A DNA stretch of 64,000 bases from Clostridium_AW sp040797845 (GTDB lineage: Bacteria; Bacillota; Clostridia; Clostridiales; Clostridiaceae): the NCBI GenBank assembly GCA_040797845.1, contig JBFNFA010000012.1, positions 62,001 through 126,000 on the forward strand, in the 5' to 3' direction. Below are positions 48,729 through 57,469 of this stretch, one piece after another (positions within the stretch are counted from its first letter, which is position 1; each line of letters opens with the position of its first letter). A model generated the notes under the pieces. It searched no databases, was not told the origin of the DNA, and saw only the letters and a program-made list of their open reading frames with translations. The translations under genes were made by a program, and so were the position numbers.

Positions 48729-51188
48729 ATGACTGAATGGTATAATCTAAGTTGGAATGAAGTAGTAGAACAGCTTAATAGCGATGCTAATAAAGGTTTA
48801 ACAGAAGAGAAAGTGGAAAAGCTACAAAAAAGTTATGGGAAAAATACTATAGAGATTCCTAAGGGAAACAACATTCTATATATTATGCTTTTGCAGTTTA
48901 AAAACTTTTGGCTGTTGTACATGCTATTGATAATAGGAATATATTTTTATATAGGTGGGGTTAATGAGGCTATATCTTTATTTGGTATTTTAATGTTGAA
49001 TATTATTGTAATTTCTTTTGGAGAAAGTGAAAGAGAGAAAGAAATTAAAGAATTGCAGAAGCTTCAATCATCTCAGGCAATGGTGATAAGAAATGGAGTT
49101 ACTGTAAAGATAGCTGCTGAAGATCTAGTGGTTGGTGACATTATTATATTAAATGATGGAGATATTGTTCCAGCAGACGTAAGGTTAATAGAGGGAGATA
49201 ATATTAAAGTAAAAGAAGGAGCTGTAACAGGAGAAGGATATACAGTAGAAAAATATAGCACAAAAATTGAAGATAAGGAACTTCCTCTAACAGAAGTAAG
49301 AAATATTTTATTTAAATCCTCAGCTATAATAGAAGGAAACGGTAAAGGAATAGTTATTGCAACAGGGACAGGCACTGAAATAGCTAACATAATTGGGTTA
49401 GTTGTAGAAAACAATGAAGAAGGAAATATGATAAATAAAAAACTTCATAGTATATTGAACTCATTTACAGTAATATCTATCATAATTTCTGCTTGTATAG
49501 CATTTATTCAATTATATATATTAAAAAGTGATATAGTAGATGGATTTTTTAGTTTCGCTTGGGCACCTATTGCCTTTATTCCCTTTAGTATTTTTATATT
49601 AATAGAAATAATATCATATTTTATAATAAAGGATTTTAATAAAAAAGGAACCATAATAAAAAATCTATCTGTTGTAGAAAATCTATCAAAAATAAATATG
49701 ATATGTGAGGATAAGGTAGGGGTATTTTCGGAGAATTATGCTCATGTGAAGAGTGCTTATGCAGATGATAATCTTATGGGTGTGGAAGACTTTAACTTAA
49801 TGGAATTAAATGAAGAATTTAATACATTAAATAGAGTTATACATATTGGAATGCTGTGTAATGATACAAAATTTATTAATGGGGAATATATAAATCCTAA
49901 AAATGATATAACGGAAATAGGACTGGCAAAATTTGTTCGTGAAAATAATATACATAGTCTTCAATTAGAAGGGATAGAAAATAGAATTTTAACTATTCCT
50001 CTTGATAAAGATAGAAGGCTCATGACCACAATTAATAGAATAGATAATAATTATAGAGCTAATGTTAGAGGAACAGTAGATTCACTTTTAAATAGATGTA
50101 CTCATTTAATGAAAAATGGAGTAGAAAAAGAGATTGCTGAAGAAGATATTAAAAAAATTAAATATGCAAATATCCAAATGTCGAGAATGGGACTTTATGT
50201 AGTAGGTTTTGGATATAGAAATTACAATTATGAGCCAAGCGTTAATGAAAACTTAGAAAGTAATTTAGTATTTGCAGGATTAATAGGATTTTATAATCCA
50301 CCTTTAAATGAAATTTCAAATGTAATAAAGAGGGGACGAGAATTAAATATTCATCCTATAATATTTACAGAAGAGAATAAATTAACGGCAGAATCCTTTG
50401 GGAAAAAGATTGGAATACTTAACAGGGTGACAAGGGTATTATCAGCAGTTGAAATGGACAACATGCCAGAGGAAGATTTAGATAAGATAATAGGTAGAGT
50501 ATCCGTATTTTCAAAATTAGAATCTAAGCATAAAACTAAAATAGGTAAGCATTATAAAGAAGTAGGTCAAAATCTTATGATGTCAGGGAAAAGGATTAGT
50601 GATTTGCCATATTTAAGGATTTCAAAGGTTGGCATAGCTTTTGATGGAACAAATATAGTAAATAAATTATCTGATGTGTTAGTAAAAGAAAGGACCTATG
50701 AGAGCTTATTAAATATTATAATTTCTTCAAGAAAAATAGTTAATTCCTTAATAAATATTATAATATATAGTTTTTTATGCTCTTTAACTGCAGTTATTGT
50801 TAATATAGCTTCTAAGCTATTAGGATTAGGGTATGTATTAAATTTTTATAACATTCTTTGGATCAATGTGATTACTACTATAATATCTTCCATAGGTATA
50901 GCTTTAAATTATAAAAATGAAGAAGAATATAACTCAGAGCCTATAGGAAAGAATATATTTAATGGTATTATCTTAAAATCTATATTTAAAGCAACATTTA
51001 TAGCAGCCGTAGTGTTAGGTAGTTTATATTTAAATGAAAAAATATCATTTTTAATTTTAAACTTATGCTTAATAATATTATCAATGACTTTTAATAAAAA
51101 ACATACTTCAAAAAGCAAGTTATGCTATATATTTAATGCAGTGGTACAATTTATATATTTCATAATTTTAATAAAACCTAATATATAG
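48729..51188 (+). CDS. P-type ATPase homologue with degenerate catalytic motifs
   Basis: The intact 819-aa frame has P2-type cation ATPase layout: N-terminal cytoplasmic part (WNEVVEQLNSDANKGLTEE), M1-M2, actuator domain, M3-M4, P/N domains, and about four C-terminal helices. Key motifs are altered: TGES is TGEG (167-170), DKTGT is DKVGV (328-332, the Asp kept), DPPR is NPPL (523-526), TGDGxND is SGKRISD (619-625), and the PEGL ion-site in M4 is replaced around P285. Transport by phosphoenzyme cycling is therefore unlikely. No frameshift or stop is present, so it is probably a conserved pseudoenzyme. Confidence 0.88.
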   Translation: MTEWYNLSWNEVVEQLNSDANKGLTEEKVEKLQKSYGKNTIEIPKGNNILYIMLLQFKNFWLLYMLLIIGIYFYIGGVNEAISLFGILMLNIIVISFGESEREKEIKELQKLQSSQAMVIRNGVTVKIAAEDLVVGDIIILNDGDIVPADVRLIEGDNIKVKEGAVTGEGYTVEKYSTKIEDKELPLTEVRNILFKSSAIIEGNGKGIVIATGTGTEIANIIGLVVENNEEGNMINKKLHSILNSFTVISIIISACIAFIQLYILKSDIVDGFFSFAWAPIAFIPFSIFILIEIISYFIIKDFNKKGTIIKNLSVVENLSKINMICEDKVGVFSENYAHVKSAYADDNLMGVEDFNLMELNEEFNTLNRVIHIGMLCNDTKFINGEYINPKNDITEIGLAKFVRENNIHSLQLEGIENRILTIPLDKDRRLMTTINRIDNNYRANVRGTVDSLLNRCTHLMKNGVEKEIAEEDIKKIKYANIQMSRMGLYVVGFGYRNYNYEPSVNENLESNLVFAGLIGFYNPPLNEISNVIKRGRELNIHPIIFTEENKLTAESFGKKIGILNRVTRVLSAVEMDNMPEEDLDKIIGRVSVFSKLESKHKTKIGKHYKEVGQNLMMSGKRISDLPYLRISKVGIAFDGTNIVNKLSDVLVKERTYESLLNIIISSRKIVNSLINIIIYSFLCSLTAVIVNIASKLLGLGYVLNFYNILWINVITTIISSIGIALNYKNEEEYNSEPIGKNIFNGIILKSIFKATFIAAVVLGSLYLNEKISFLILNLCLIILSMTFNKKHTSKSKLCYIFNAVVQFIYFIILIKPNI

Positions 51189-51239
51189 TTTAAACTCCAT
51201 AGTATTGGATAAAATAATAGTATGGAGGTGCAGTATGCT

Positions 51240-51476
51240 ATGTGTGAAGGTATCTTTGAAACCATAGTTATGGGAAGTGATACTGTATTTTTAGATTTAC
51301 CACAAGAAGAGTATATTTCAAAATATAATACACTATCTTTTGACACTGCTCAAAACCTAGCTGAAAAATATTTTGAAAATAAAGGAAAAAAGGTAGTTCC
51401 AGAAGTTCAAGATTTTTATGTAAATGAAGATATTCATAGAATTAAAATAACGGTTCAATTAAAGGATTTAAATTAA
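51240..51476 (+). CDS. Hypothetical small protein
   Basis: A 78-aa soluble protein, not recognised. ATG 51240 has GGAGGTG 9 bases upstream; ATG 51222 overlaps that site. Its TAA shares its last base with the comEC ATG, so it is translationally coupled to comEC. Predicted alpha/beta with one Cys near the N-terminus. Confidence 0.65.
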   Translation: MCEGIFETIVMGSDTVFLDLPQEEYISKYNTLSFDTAQNLAEKYFENKGKKVVPEVQDFYVNEDIHRIKITVQLKDLN

Positions 51477-53149
51477 TGAAAAGACATATAGTTTTTTATG
51501 CTGTATCTTTTTTCATAGGCTGCTTTTCATCCATGTGTTATATAAGCAATATTTATATAGGTGCAGTAATAGCTGCATCTTTTTTATATATAATTTTTAT
51601 ATATGAAGATAAAATTTTTATTATTATCATGTTAGCATTCTTTTTATGTGGTATTTTTAGATTTAACAGTTATTTTAATTACTTACCTAAAAATGAAGAA
51701 AAGATTAGAATTGTAGATCATAGAGAAAATTATATTGTGGGTAATATAAAAGGTAGAAGGGTACTTATTAAAGGGGACGTGGAAGGATTATTAGAAGGTT
51801 TAATGGTAACAGCAAAAGGGGAATTTAAAAAAGATATTAACTACGGTAAAGGGATGATAGGAAGTTACCAAATATATGAGTACGAAAATAAAAGAGAAGA
51901 TTTGATATATAAGTTTGCAGATAGAAAAAGAAGAGTTATACAAAAGTTGGAGAAGAACTTAGATGAGGATAAGTTAGCATTGGTGACGTCTTTATGTTTT
52001 GGTGATGTAAGTTTAATGGATAATATAGAAAAGTATAAACTTCAAAAACTAGGGGTCATTCATGCTATTAGTGTATCGGGATTTCACATTTCTATAGTTT
52101 ATAAAGTTATACATACGATTCTAGGATTTAAATTAGCATTAATATTTACTCTGTTATATGTAATTTTTACAGGATTTAAATACTCCACATTAAGAGCCTT
52201 TATTATGATATTAATACTATCTTTTTCAGATAAAGTATATAAGAATTATGATAGCATTTCTTCATTAGCGACCGCATTTTTAGTAATTTTATTTGCCAAA
52301 CCTTATTCTTTTATGGAAATGGGCTTTTCATTATCATTTTTAGCTACATTAGGTATAATATTGCACTACAATAATATAAAATCCACTCTCAAATCCATAC
52401 CAGAAAAGTTAAAGGATACCTTGAGTATAACTTTAAGCTCTCAAATCTTTACTCTACCATATATAGCATTTACCATGAAAAATTTCAGTTTAGGTTTTCT
52501 TTTAGGAAATATATTTCTAATGCCAGTATTTTCTTTAATAGTTATATTAGGCAATCTTTCTATACTTACTATTAAAACTGATTTTTTATTTAGTATTATT
52601 TCTCATGGGCTCTATTATTTAACCTATATTGTACAATATACTTCTTATTTACTTATAAAAATATGCCCACCAATTTCATATTTAGGTTCTCTTGAAGGTA
52701 TATACTTTATGATAGTGTACTTTAGTTATATAATGATTAAAAGAGGAGTAGTGAAATTTAAAGCTTTACCCCTTATATCTTTTCTATTGATATTTATAAA
52801 TACATATTCATTATTTCCTTCAATTTATTTTATTAATAATGAATATGTAAACGGAGCTGTTATAAGGTATAATAATGAATGTGTTATGGTATGTAATTAT
52901 GATTTAGAAAAGGGAAAGGAAGTTATAGAAATAAAAGAAAGCTTCAATGCTACTAAAGTAATAACGGATATAAAAGATAGTGATTCTATTTATATAAAAA
53001 ATTATGAAACAAATGTTTTATTTGAAGAAGATAGAGTATCGGGTATAAAATTAAAGAAGAAGAATAAAACCTTTTTAGTAATTTCAGAAGAGGAAAGGGA
53101 TCATTGGTATAAAATAATTTTCGGAAGAGTTGTTAAGTGGAGGTATTAG
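51476..53149 (+). CDS. comEC: ComEC/Rec2-type DNA uptake channel, short form
   Basis: The 557-aa protein has two N-terminal helices, a small extracellular OB-like DUF4131 region (~70-130), then the Competence domain with many membrane helices (VIHAISVSGFHISIVY is the conserved core segment). After the last helices only ~110 residues remain, and they lack the metallo-beta-lactamase motif HxHxDH found in longer ComEC proteins. It should move single-stranded DNA across the membrane. It overlaps the upstream small gene by one base and ends one base before holA. Confidence 0.88.
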   Translation: MKRHIVFYAVSFFIGCFSSMCYISNIYIGAVIAASFLYIIFIYEDKIFIIIMLAFFLCGIFRFNSYFNYLPKNEEKIRIVDHRENYIVGNIKGRRVLIKGDVEGLLEGLMVTAKGEFKKDINYGKGMIGSYQIYEYENKREDLIYKFADRKRRVIQKLEKNLDEDKLALVTSLCFGDVSLMDNIEKYKLQKLGVIHAISVSGFHISIVYKVIHTILGFKLALIFTLLYVIFTGFKYSTLRAFIMILILSFSDKVYKNYDSISSLATAFLVILFAKPYSFMEMGFSLSFLATLGIILHYNNIKSTLKSIPEKLKDTLSITLSSQIFTLPYIAFTMKNFSLGFLLGNIFLMPVFSLIVILGNLSILTIKTDFLFSIISHGLYYLTYIVQYTSYLLIKICPPISYLGSLEGIYFMIVYFSYIMIKRGVVKFKALPLISFLLIFINTYSLFPSIYFINNEYVNGAVIRYNNECVMVCNYDLEKGKEVIEIKESFNATKVITDIKDSDSIYIKNYETNVLFEEDRVSGIKLKKKNKTFLVISEEERDHWYKIIFGRVVKWRY

Positions 53150-53150
53150 G

Positions 53151-54176
53151 ATGATTAATTTATCTCAATTTGAAGATAAGATAAAAAAAGGAACTATAGA
53201 TAATTGTTATGTGTTTTGTGGCTTAGATGAGGAAGCTATAAAGGATAAAATAAAACTATTAGAAAGAAAAATACTGGCTGAAAGTTTTGTGGATTTAAAT
53301 TTTGTTAAGTTTGATGGAGATAATTTAGTAAGCCTTGACTCCGTTATAAATGCATGTGAAACATTGCCTTTTATGAGCGAAAAGAAAATTGTTTTAATAT
53401 ATAGGGCTAATTTTTTAGGAGAAAAAGAAGATGGCAATAAAAAAAGTCTATATAATGAGCTTAATAATTATATAAAGAACATTCCACCCACTTGCACATT
53501 AGTAATTTATTATATTTTTAAAGATAAAAGAGAAAAGCCAAGTCGTAAAATTTTATCATTAGAAGGAAAAGCTACTGTGGTAAAAAGTGATAAGATATAT
53601 GGACGAGAATTAGAAAGCAAAGTAAAAAATATATTTCAAAGCAAGGGGAAGGACATTGGAAACGTAGAATTGAAATTGTTTTGTTCCTTACTGCCTGGTG
53701 ATATGGGAATAGTAGAAAATGAAGCGGAAAAGCTATGCTGCTATGCTATAGATAGGGATATAACAAAGGATGATATATACCTTCTTTTAAATAAAAAAGA
53801 AGATGATGATATTTTTGATTTAGTAGACTTAATTGGGGATAAGAAAGTAAAAGAGGCTATAAATTCCCTAAATGAGTTGATGCACAAGGGAGACAAAGCT
53901 AATGAGATTTTATTCATGATTGAAAGGCAATTTAAATTATTATACAAAATAAAATATTCTTTAGAGAATAGGATGAGTAGAGATCAAATATGCTCAGAAA
54001 TAAAACTTCCACCTTTTATATGTGAAAAGCTAATAAATCAGAGTAAAAAATTCACAATACCTAAACTGGTAGGAGCTTTAGATATTTGTTTGAAATGGGA
54101 AAAAACTCTAAAGAGTTCTTCCTTAGATAAGAAAACTCAAATGGAGCTTTTATTAATTGAAACTATGACTGCATAA
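53151..54176 (+). CDS. holA: DNA polymerase III delta subunit
   Basis: A 341-aa clamp-loader subunit: an N-terminal AAA-like part (NCYVFCGLDEEAIKDKI), a middle segment (LPFMSEKKIVLIY) and a C-terminal helical collar domain (LLPGDMGIVENEAEKL, then FKLLYKIK). Delta opens the sliding clamp. ATG 53151 follows GGAGGT by 6 bases. The comEC-holA-rpsT order is common in Firmicutes. Confidence 0.92.
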   Translation: MINLSQFEDKIKKGTIDNCYVFCGLDEEAIKDKIKLLERKILAESFVDLNFVKFDGDNLVSLDSVINACETLPFMSEKKIVLIYRANFLGEKEDGNKKSLYNELNNYIKNIPPTCTLVIYYIFKDKREKPSRKILSLEGKATVVKSDKIYGRELESKVKNIFQSKGKDIGNVELKLFCSLLPGDMGIVENEAEKLCCYAIDRDITKDDIYLLLNKKEDDDIFDLVDLIGDKKVKEAINSLNELMHKGDKANEILFMIERQFKLLYKIKYSLENRMSRDQICSEIKLPPFICEKLINQSKKFTIPKLVGALDICLKWEKTLKSSSLDKKTQMELLLIETMTA

Positions 54177-54221
54177 AAATAAAATTATTACAAAATGTGT
54201 ATAATGTGTATAAAAAGCAAA

Positions 54222-54246
54222 AAACCGGTGGATACACCGGTTTATT
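54222..54246. terminator. Bidirectional terminator between holA and rpsT
   Basis: Perfect stem AAACCGGTG / CACCGGTTT with A-run before it and T-rich tail after it. Confidence 0.85.
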
Positions 54247-54247
54247 T

Positions 54248-54514
54248 TTATGCGTTTAAACCATTTAATTTTGCTGATAATCTTGATTTAACTCTTGCCG
54301 CTTTGTTTTTATGTATAACTCCTTTTGAAGCAGCCATATCTAAAGCTTTTGCTGAAGCCTTGTATTGAGCTTTAGCATCTTCAAGGTTACCACCAGCAAC
54401 AGCAGTTAAAAACTTCTTTATAGTTGTCTTTAAAGATGATTTTACCATTCTGTTTCTTAAAGTTTTTGTTTCAATAACTTTTATTCTTTTCTTAGCTGAT
54501 TTAATATTTGCCAT
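54248..54514 (-). CDS. rpsT: 30S ribosomal protein S20
   Basis: An 88-aa basic S20 protein: MANIKSAKKRIKVIETKTLRN at the start, KGVIHKNKAARVKSRLSAKL at the end. It binds 16S rRNA early in assembly. GGGGGTG precedes the ATG. It is divergent from gpr and convergent with holA. Confidence 0.97.
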   Translation of the reverse strand: MANIKSAKKRIKVIETKTLRNRMVKSSLKTTIKKFLTAVAGGNLEDAKAQYKASAKALDMAASKGVIHKNKAARVKSRLSAKLNGLNA

Positions 54515-54599
54515 GTCTTTTCACCCCCTTGTAATATTAATAGGGTATCAGCAGTTTTTGGGGAAATCTGCGGATCAGTCCAAATTATTAACAAAGGTT

Positions 54600-54628
54600 A
54601 TTATAACATTTATTTTATTCTACTTCAA
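54600..54628 (-). promoter_or_regulatory. Sigma-A promoter of rpsT
   Basis: Minus strand TTGAAG (54628-54623), 17-bp spacer, TATAAT (54605-54600). An ~80-base leader follows; I cannot assign a known structure to it. Confidence 0.7.
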
Positions 54629-54718
54629 GTGGATTTTGTCTATATTTTGATAAGAATATGAATGTGGAATAATGGAAAAACTATATTGAAAATAAGATAA
54701 AAGAAAGGAAGAGGATAA

Positions 54719-55693
54719 ATGGTGAGTGTTAGAACGGATTTAGCTGTTGAAGCAAAGGAATTATATGAAGAAAAAAGTAGTAATAAAATACCTGGTGTAG
54801 AGGTAAGTGAGCATGTAGATAGTAATATAAAAATAACCGATGTTAAAATAGTAGATGAATCTGGAGAAAGGGCAATGAATAAGCCTAAGGGAACATATAT
54901 TACATTAGAAATTCCAGAAGTCAGTGGCTACGATGAAGAAACTATGGAGGATATAAGCAGAGTACTAGCTAAAACATTATCTCCACTAATAAATTTAGAT
55001 GAGAATATGACCGCTATGGTAGTAGGCTTAGGAAATTGGAATATAACTCCTGATGCATTAGGCCCTAAGGTAATTGAAAAATTAATGGTCACAAGGCATT
55101 TAAAACAACTTATACCTGATCAAATAGATGAGGGAATAAGACCTGTATGCGCTATGGCACCAGGAGTTTTAGGACTTACAGGAATAGAAACAGGGGAGAT
55201 TATAAAATCCGTAACTGAAAAAATAAAACCTAATTTAATAATATGCATTGACGCTCTTGCATCAAGAAGACTAGAGAGGATAAATAGAACCATACAAATA
55301 GGAAACACAGGAATATCTCCAGGCTCAGGAGTGGGAAATAAAAGGATGGAAATCAGTGAAAGAGCCTTAGGTATACCTGTAATAGCAATAGGAGTTCCTA
55401 CAGTGGTAGATGCAGCTACAATTGCAAATGATACCATAGATATGGTTTTGGATGCAGTAATAAATCAAGCTACGAAAGGTAGCGGATTTTACGATATGTT
55501 AAGATCCTTAGATAGAAATGAAAAACAAAGAATGATAGAAGAGGTTTTAAACCCTTATGTAGGAAATCTCATGGTAACTCCTAAAGAGGTTGATAGTGTT
55601 ATAGATAGTGTATCAAAAATAATTTCCACAGGTATAAATATTGCTCTTCAACCTGCGTTGGAGTTAAAACAAATTAATAATTATATAATGTAA
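54719..55693 (+). CDS. gpr: Germination protease Gpr
   Basis: A 324-aa protease (A25 family) that degrades small acid-soluble spore proteins at germination. It begins with the propeptide-type MVSVRTDLAVEAKEL, followed by the conserved core VVGLGNWNITPDALGP and SPGSGVGNKR. It is made in the forespore as a zymogen. GGAAGAGG precedes the ATG. SpoIIP follows, as in other spore formers. Confidence 0.95.
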   Translation: MVSVRTDLAVEAKELYEEKSSNKIPGVEVSEHVDSNIKITDVKIVDESGERAMNKPKGTYITLEIPEVSGYDEETMEDISRVLAKTLSPLINLDENMTAMVVGLGNWNITPDALGPKVIEKLMVTRHLKQLIPDQIDEGIRPVCAMAPGVLGLTGIETGEIIKSVTEKIKPNLIICIDALASRRLERINRTIQIGNTGISPGSGVGNKRMEISERALGIPVIAIGVPTVVDAATIANDTIDMVLDAVINQATKGSGFYDMLRSLDRNEKQRMIEEVLNPYVGNLMVTPKEVDSVIDSVSKIISTGINIALQPALELKQINNYIM

Positions 55694-55697
55694 TTTA

Positions 55698-55726
55698 TCA
55701 TATATATATTTCCCCCCTCATATAAT
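55698..55726 (+). promoter_or_regulatory. Candidate sigma-E promoter of spoIIP
   Basis: TCATATA (55698-55704) and CATATAAT (55719-55726) with 14 bp between resemble the sigma-E consensus; spoIIP is a known sigma-E target in Bacillus. Weak, AT-biased motifs. Confidence 0.45.
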
Positions 55727-55767
55727 AGTTAACATATAATCTGCTTTTACATATGAGGGGGTGCATT

Positions 55768-56877
55768 ATGAACATTAAAGAACGAACAGAGAAAACTATT
55801 AATTATAGAAGAAATAATAATAGGATGATAAGTAAAAGTAGTATTTTAGCTTTTATGCTCACATTAGTCCTAGTATTTTTTGTTTTTCTACCTTTCGTAA
55901 CTAAAGCAAACTCCAGGGCTGAGGGAATAAGAGAAAATTTTTTTTATATGAAAATATTAAACAATACCATGCCTTTAGTTGAGGCCACGGTTTTTAATGA
56001 AGAAGACATGGCTGAAAGCAGGTTATCTTTAAAAGGTAGTGTGTTTGAATTTTTCAATATTGACATTAAAAATCCAATATCACTTATTAAAAGGGAAATG
56101 GCATATATTGGATTAGATTCTAAGACAGAAGGAAATGGAGAAAATGCAGTAGATATAATATTTAATCCCTTTAAATTAAATGACAATACTGTATCTATGG
56201 AAGAAGAGGATAAATTGAATTTACCTAATAAGACAGTAACGGTGCAAGACCCAAATTTGAAAAAAACCTTAAATAAATCAAAACCTGAAGTGTTAATATA
56301 TCATACACATACAACAGAAAGCTTTAGACCTGGACCAAAGGATAATTTAGATTTAACAAAGAGTATTGCAGCAGTAGGAGATGAATTGAAACGTGAGCTT
56401 GAAGAGAATTACGGTATATCTGTTGTTCATGATAAAACTATCCATGATGCCACAGCATATACACAAAGCTACCAAAGGTCAGGAGTAACTTTGGACAAAC
56501 ATCTAAAGCAATATGGTGATTTTAAGCTCATAATAGATTTACATAGAGATGCTGTAGACAATAAAAAAGCTGTCACCACAAAAATGAATGGAGAAGATGT
56601 TGCTAAAATTATGTTTGTAATGGCTAGAAAAAGCCCTAACTATAAAAATAGCCTATCCTTAGTAAATAATATGATAAATACAGCTAATAAATTATATCCA
56701 GGTTTCTCTAGAGGTATATATTATTATAATAATGGAACAAGTTATTTCCATCAAAATAAGAATAAAAATGTAGTTTTAATAGAAGTAGGTGCTCATACTA
56801 ACACTTTAGATGAGGCAAAGAATTCTGCTAAATATATAGCAAGAATAATAGCAGAACAGCTTAATGGTAAAAAATGA
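55768..56877 (+). CDS. spoIIP: Stage II sporulation protein P (amidase/endopeptidase)
   Basis: The 369-aa protein has an N-terminal membrane helix (~27-47), a variable linker, and a catalytic domain (~180-365) with YHTHTTES and later LHRDA and LIEVGAHTN, holding the zinc-binding His/Glu residues. SpoIIP strips peptidoglycan during engulfment with SpoIID and SpoIIM. The ATG at 55768 follows GAGGGGGTG; ATG 55753 overlaps this site. Confidence 0.95.
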   Translation: MNIKERTEKTINYRRNNNRMISKSSILAFMLTLVLVFFVFLPFVTKANSRAEGIRENFFYMKILNNTMPLVEATVFNEEDMAESRLSLKGSVFEFFNIDIKNPISLIKREMAYIGLDSKTEGNGENAVDIIFNPFKLNDNTVSMEEEDKLNLPNKTVTVQDPNLKKTLNKSKPEVLIYHTHTTESFRPGPKDNLDLTKSIAAVGDELKRELEENYGISVVHDKTIHDATAYTQSYQRSGVTLDKHLKQYGDFKLIIDLHRDAVDNKKAVTTKMNGEDVAKIMFVMARKSPNYKNSLSLVNNMINTANKLYPGFSRGIYYYNNGTSYFHQNKNKNVVLIEVGAHTNTLDEAKNSAKYIARIIAEQLNGKK

Positions 56878-56915
56878 ATAAAAATAAGTCAAAAGGACAC
56901 CCTTATAATAAGTAT

Positions 56916-57063
56916 TTATCCGAGAGCTAAGCAGTCTCATACTCTCATCCTTATTTAAGTTAGAATTAAAAATTGTTAAGCTCCTGGATAAGTTCTTCTA
57001 AGTTTCACCTAGAGTAAGCATTTTATATAAGCAACCTCTAAGTGAAACTAGAAATCACTTGAT
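56916..57063 (-). repeat. Dispersed structured repeat, family 1, copy E
   Basis: The 148-bp minus-oriented copy runs from TTATCCGAGAGC through CTCCTGGATAAGTTCTTC to ATCACTTGAT. Its hairpin 1 pairs AGTTTCAC with GTGAAACT where copy B pairs AGCTTCAG with CTGAAGCT, so two base pairs changed on both sides. It ends at the ribosome-binding site of the next gene. Confidence 0.8.
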
Positions 57064-57080
57064 TAAGGGGTGTTTTTTTA

Positions 57081-57365
57081 TTGAAAAAAAATAAGTATAT
57101 AATAGTTTTTATACTTTCGTTATTTATAGTATTAATTGGATTTTTAAAGGTTAGCAGTGCTTTACCTACCTTCATAAAAAATAAATCTAATTTTAAAGTG
57201 TATTTTAGTGAAAAGCCTTTTGATTTAACCTTAGAAACCAAAAATTATATAATATATTTTAATGAAAAATCTATTGATAATATTCAAAATAGTGTTCATG
57301 AAACCTTTAATCAAATTGTTCAGTGGAGTAAAGATAAATTAGAAAGTAGTACGGAGGGCATATAG
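57081..57365 (+). CDS. Hypothetical membrane-anchored protein
   Basis: The 94-aa protein has a TTG start and AAGGGGTG 8 bases upstream. One N-terminal membrane helix or uncleaved signal (~5-24) then ~70 extracytoplasmic residues rich in Asn/Lys. Not recognised. Position between spoIIP and lepA suggests, but does not prove, a sporulation role. Confidence 0.65.
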   Translation: MKKNKYIIVFILSLFIVLIGFLKVSSALPTFIKNKSNFKVYFSEKPFDLTLETKNYIIYFNEKSIDNIQNSVHETFNQIVQWSKDKLESSTEGI

Positions 57366-57403
57366 GATAAGGGAGGAGAGGGGTTTAGACTATTTAAAAG
57401 ATA

Positions 57404-57434
57404 TTGACACTTACCTAGGAATTTATGCTATAAT
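57404..57434 (+). promoter_or_regulatory. Promoter of lepA
   Basis: TTGACA (57404-57409) and TGCTATAAT extended -10 (TATAAT 57429-57434); the spacer is 19 bp. Confidence 0.6.
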
Positions 57435-57469
57435 TTAGTTTGTACTATTTTACGATGGAGGTAAAGTTA

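Noticed and set aside
54640..54718. Sigma-G promoter for gpr
   Set aside because: TGAATG and CTATATT are present, but the spacing and -10 match the consensus poorly; not supportable by eye.
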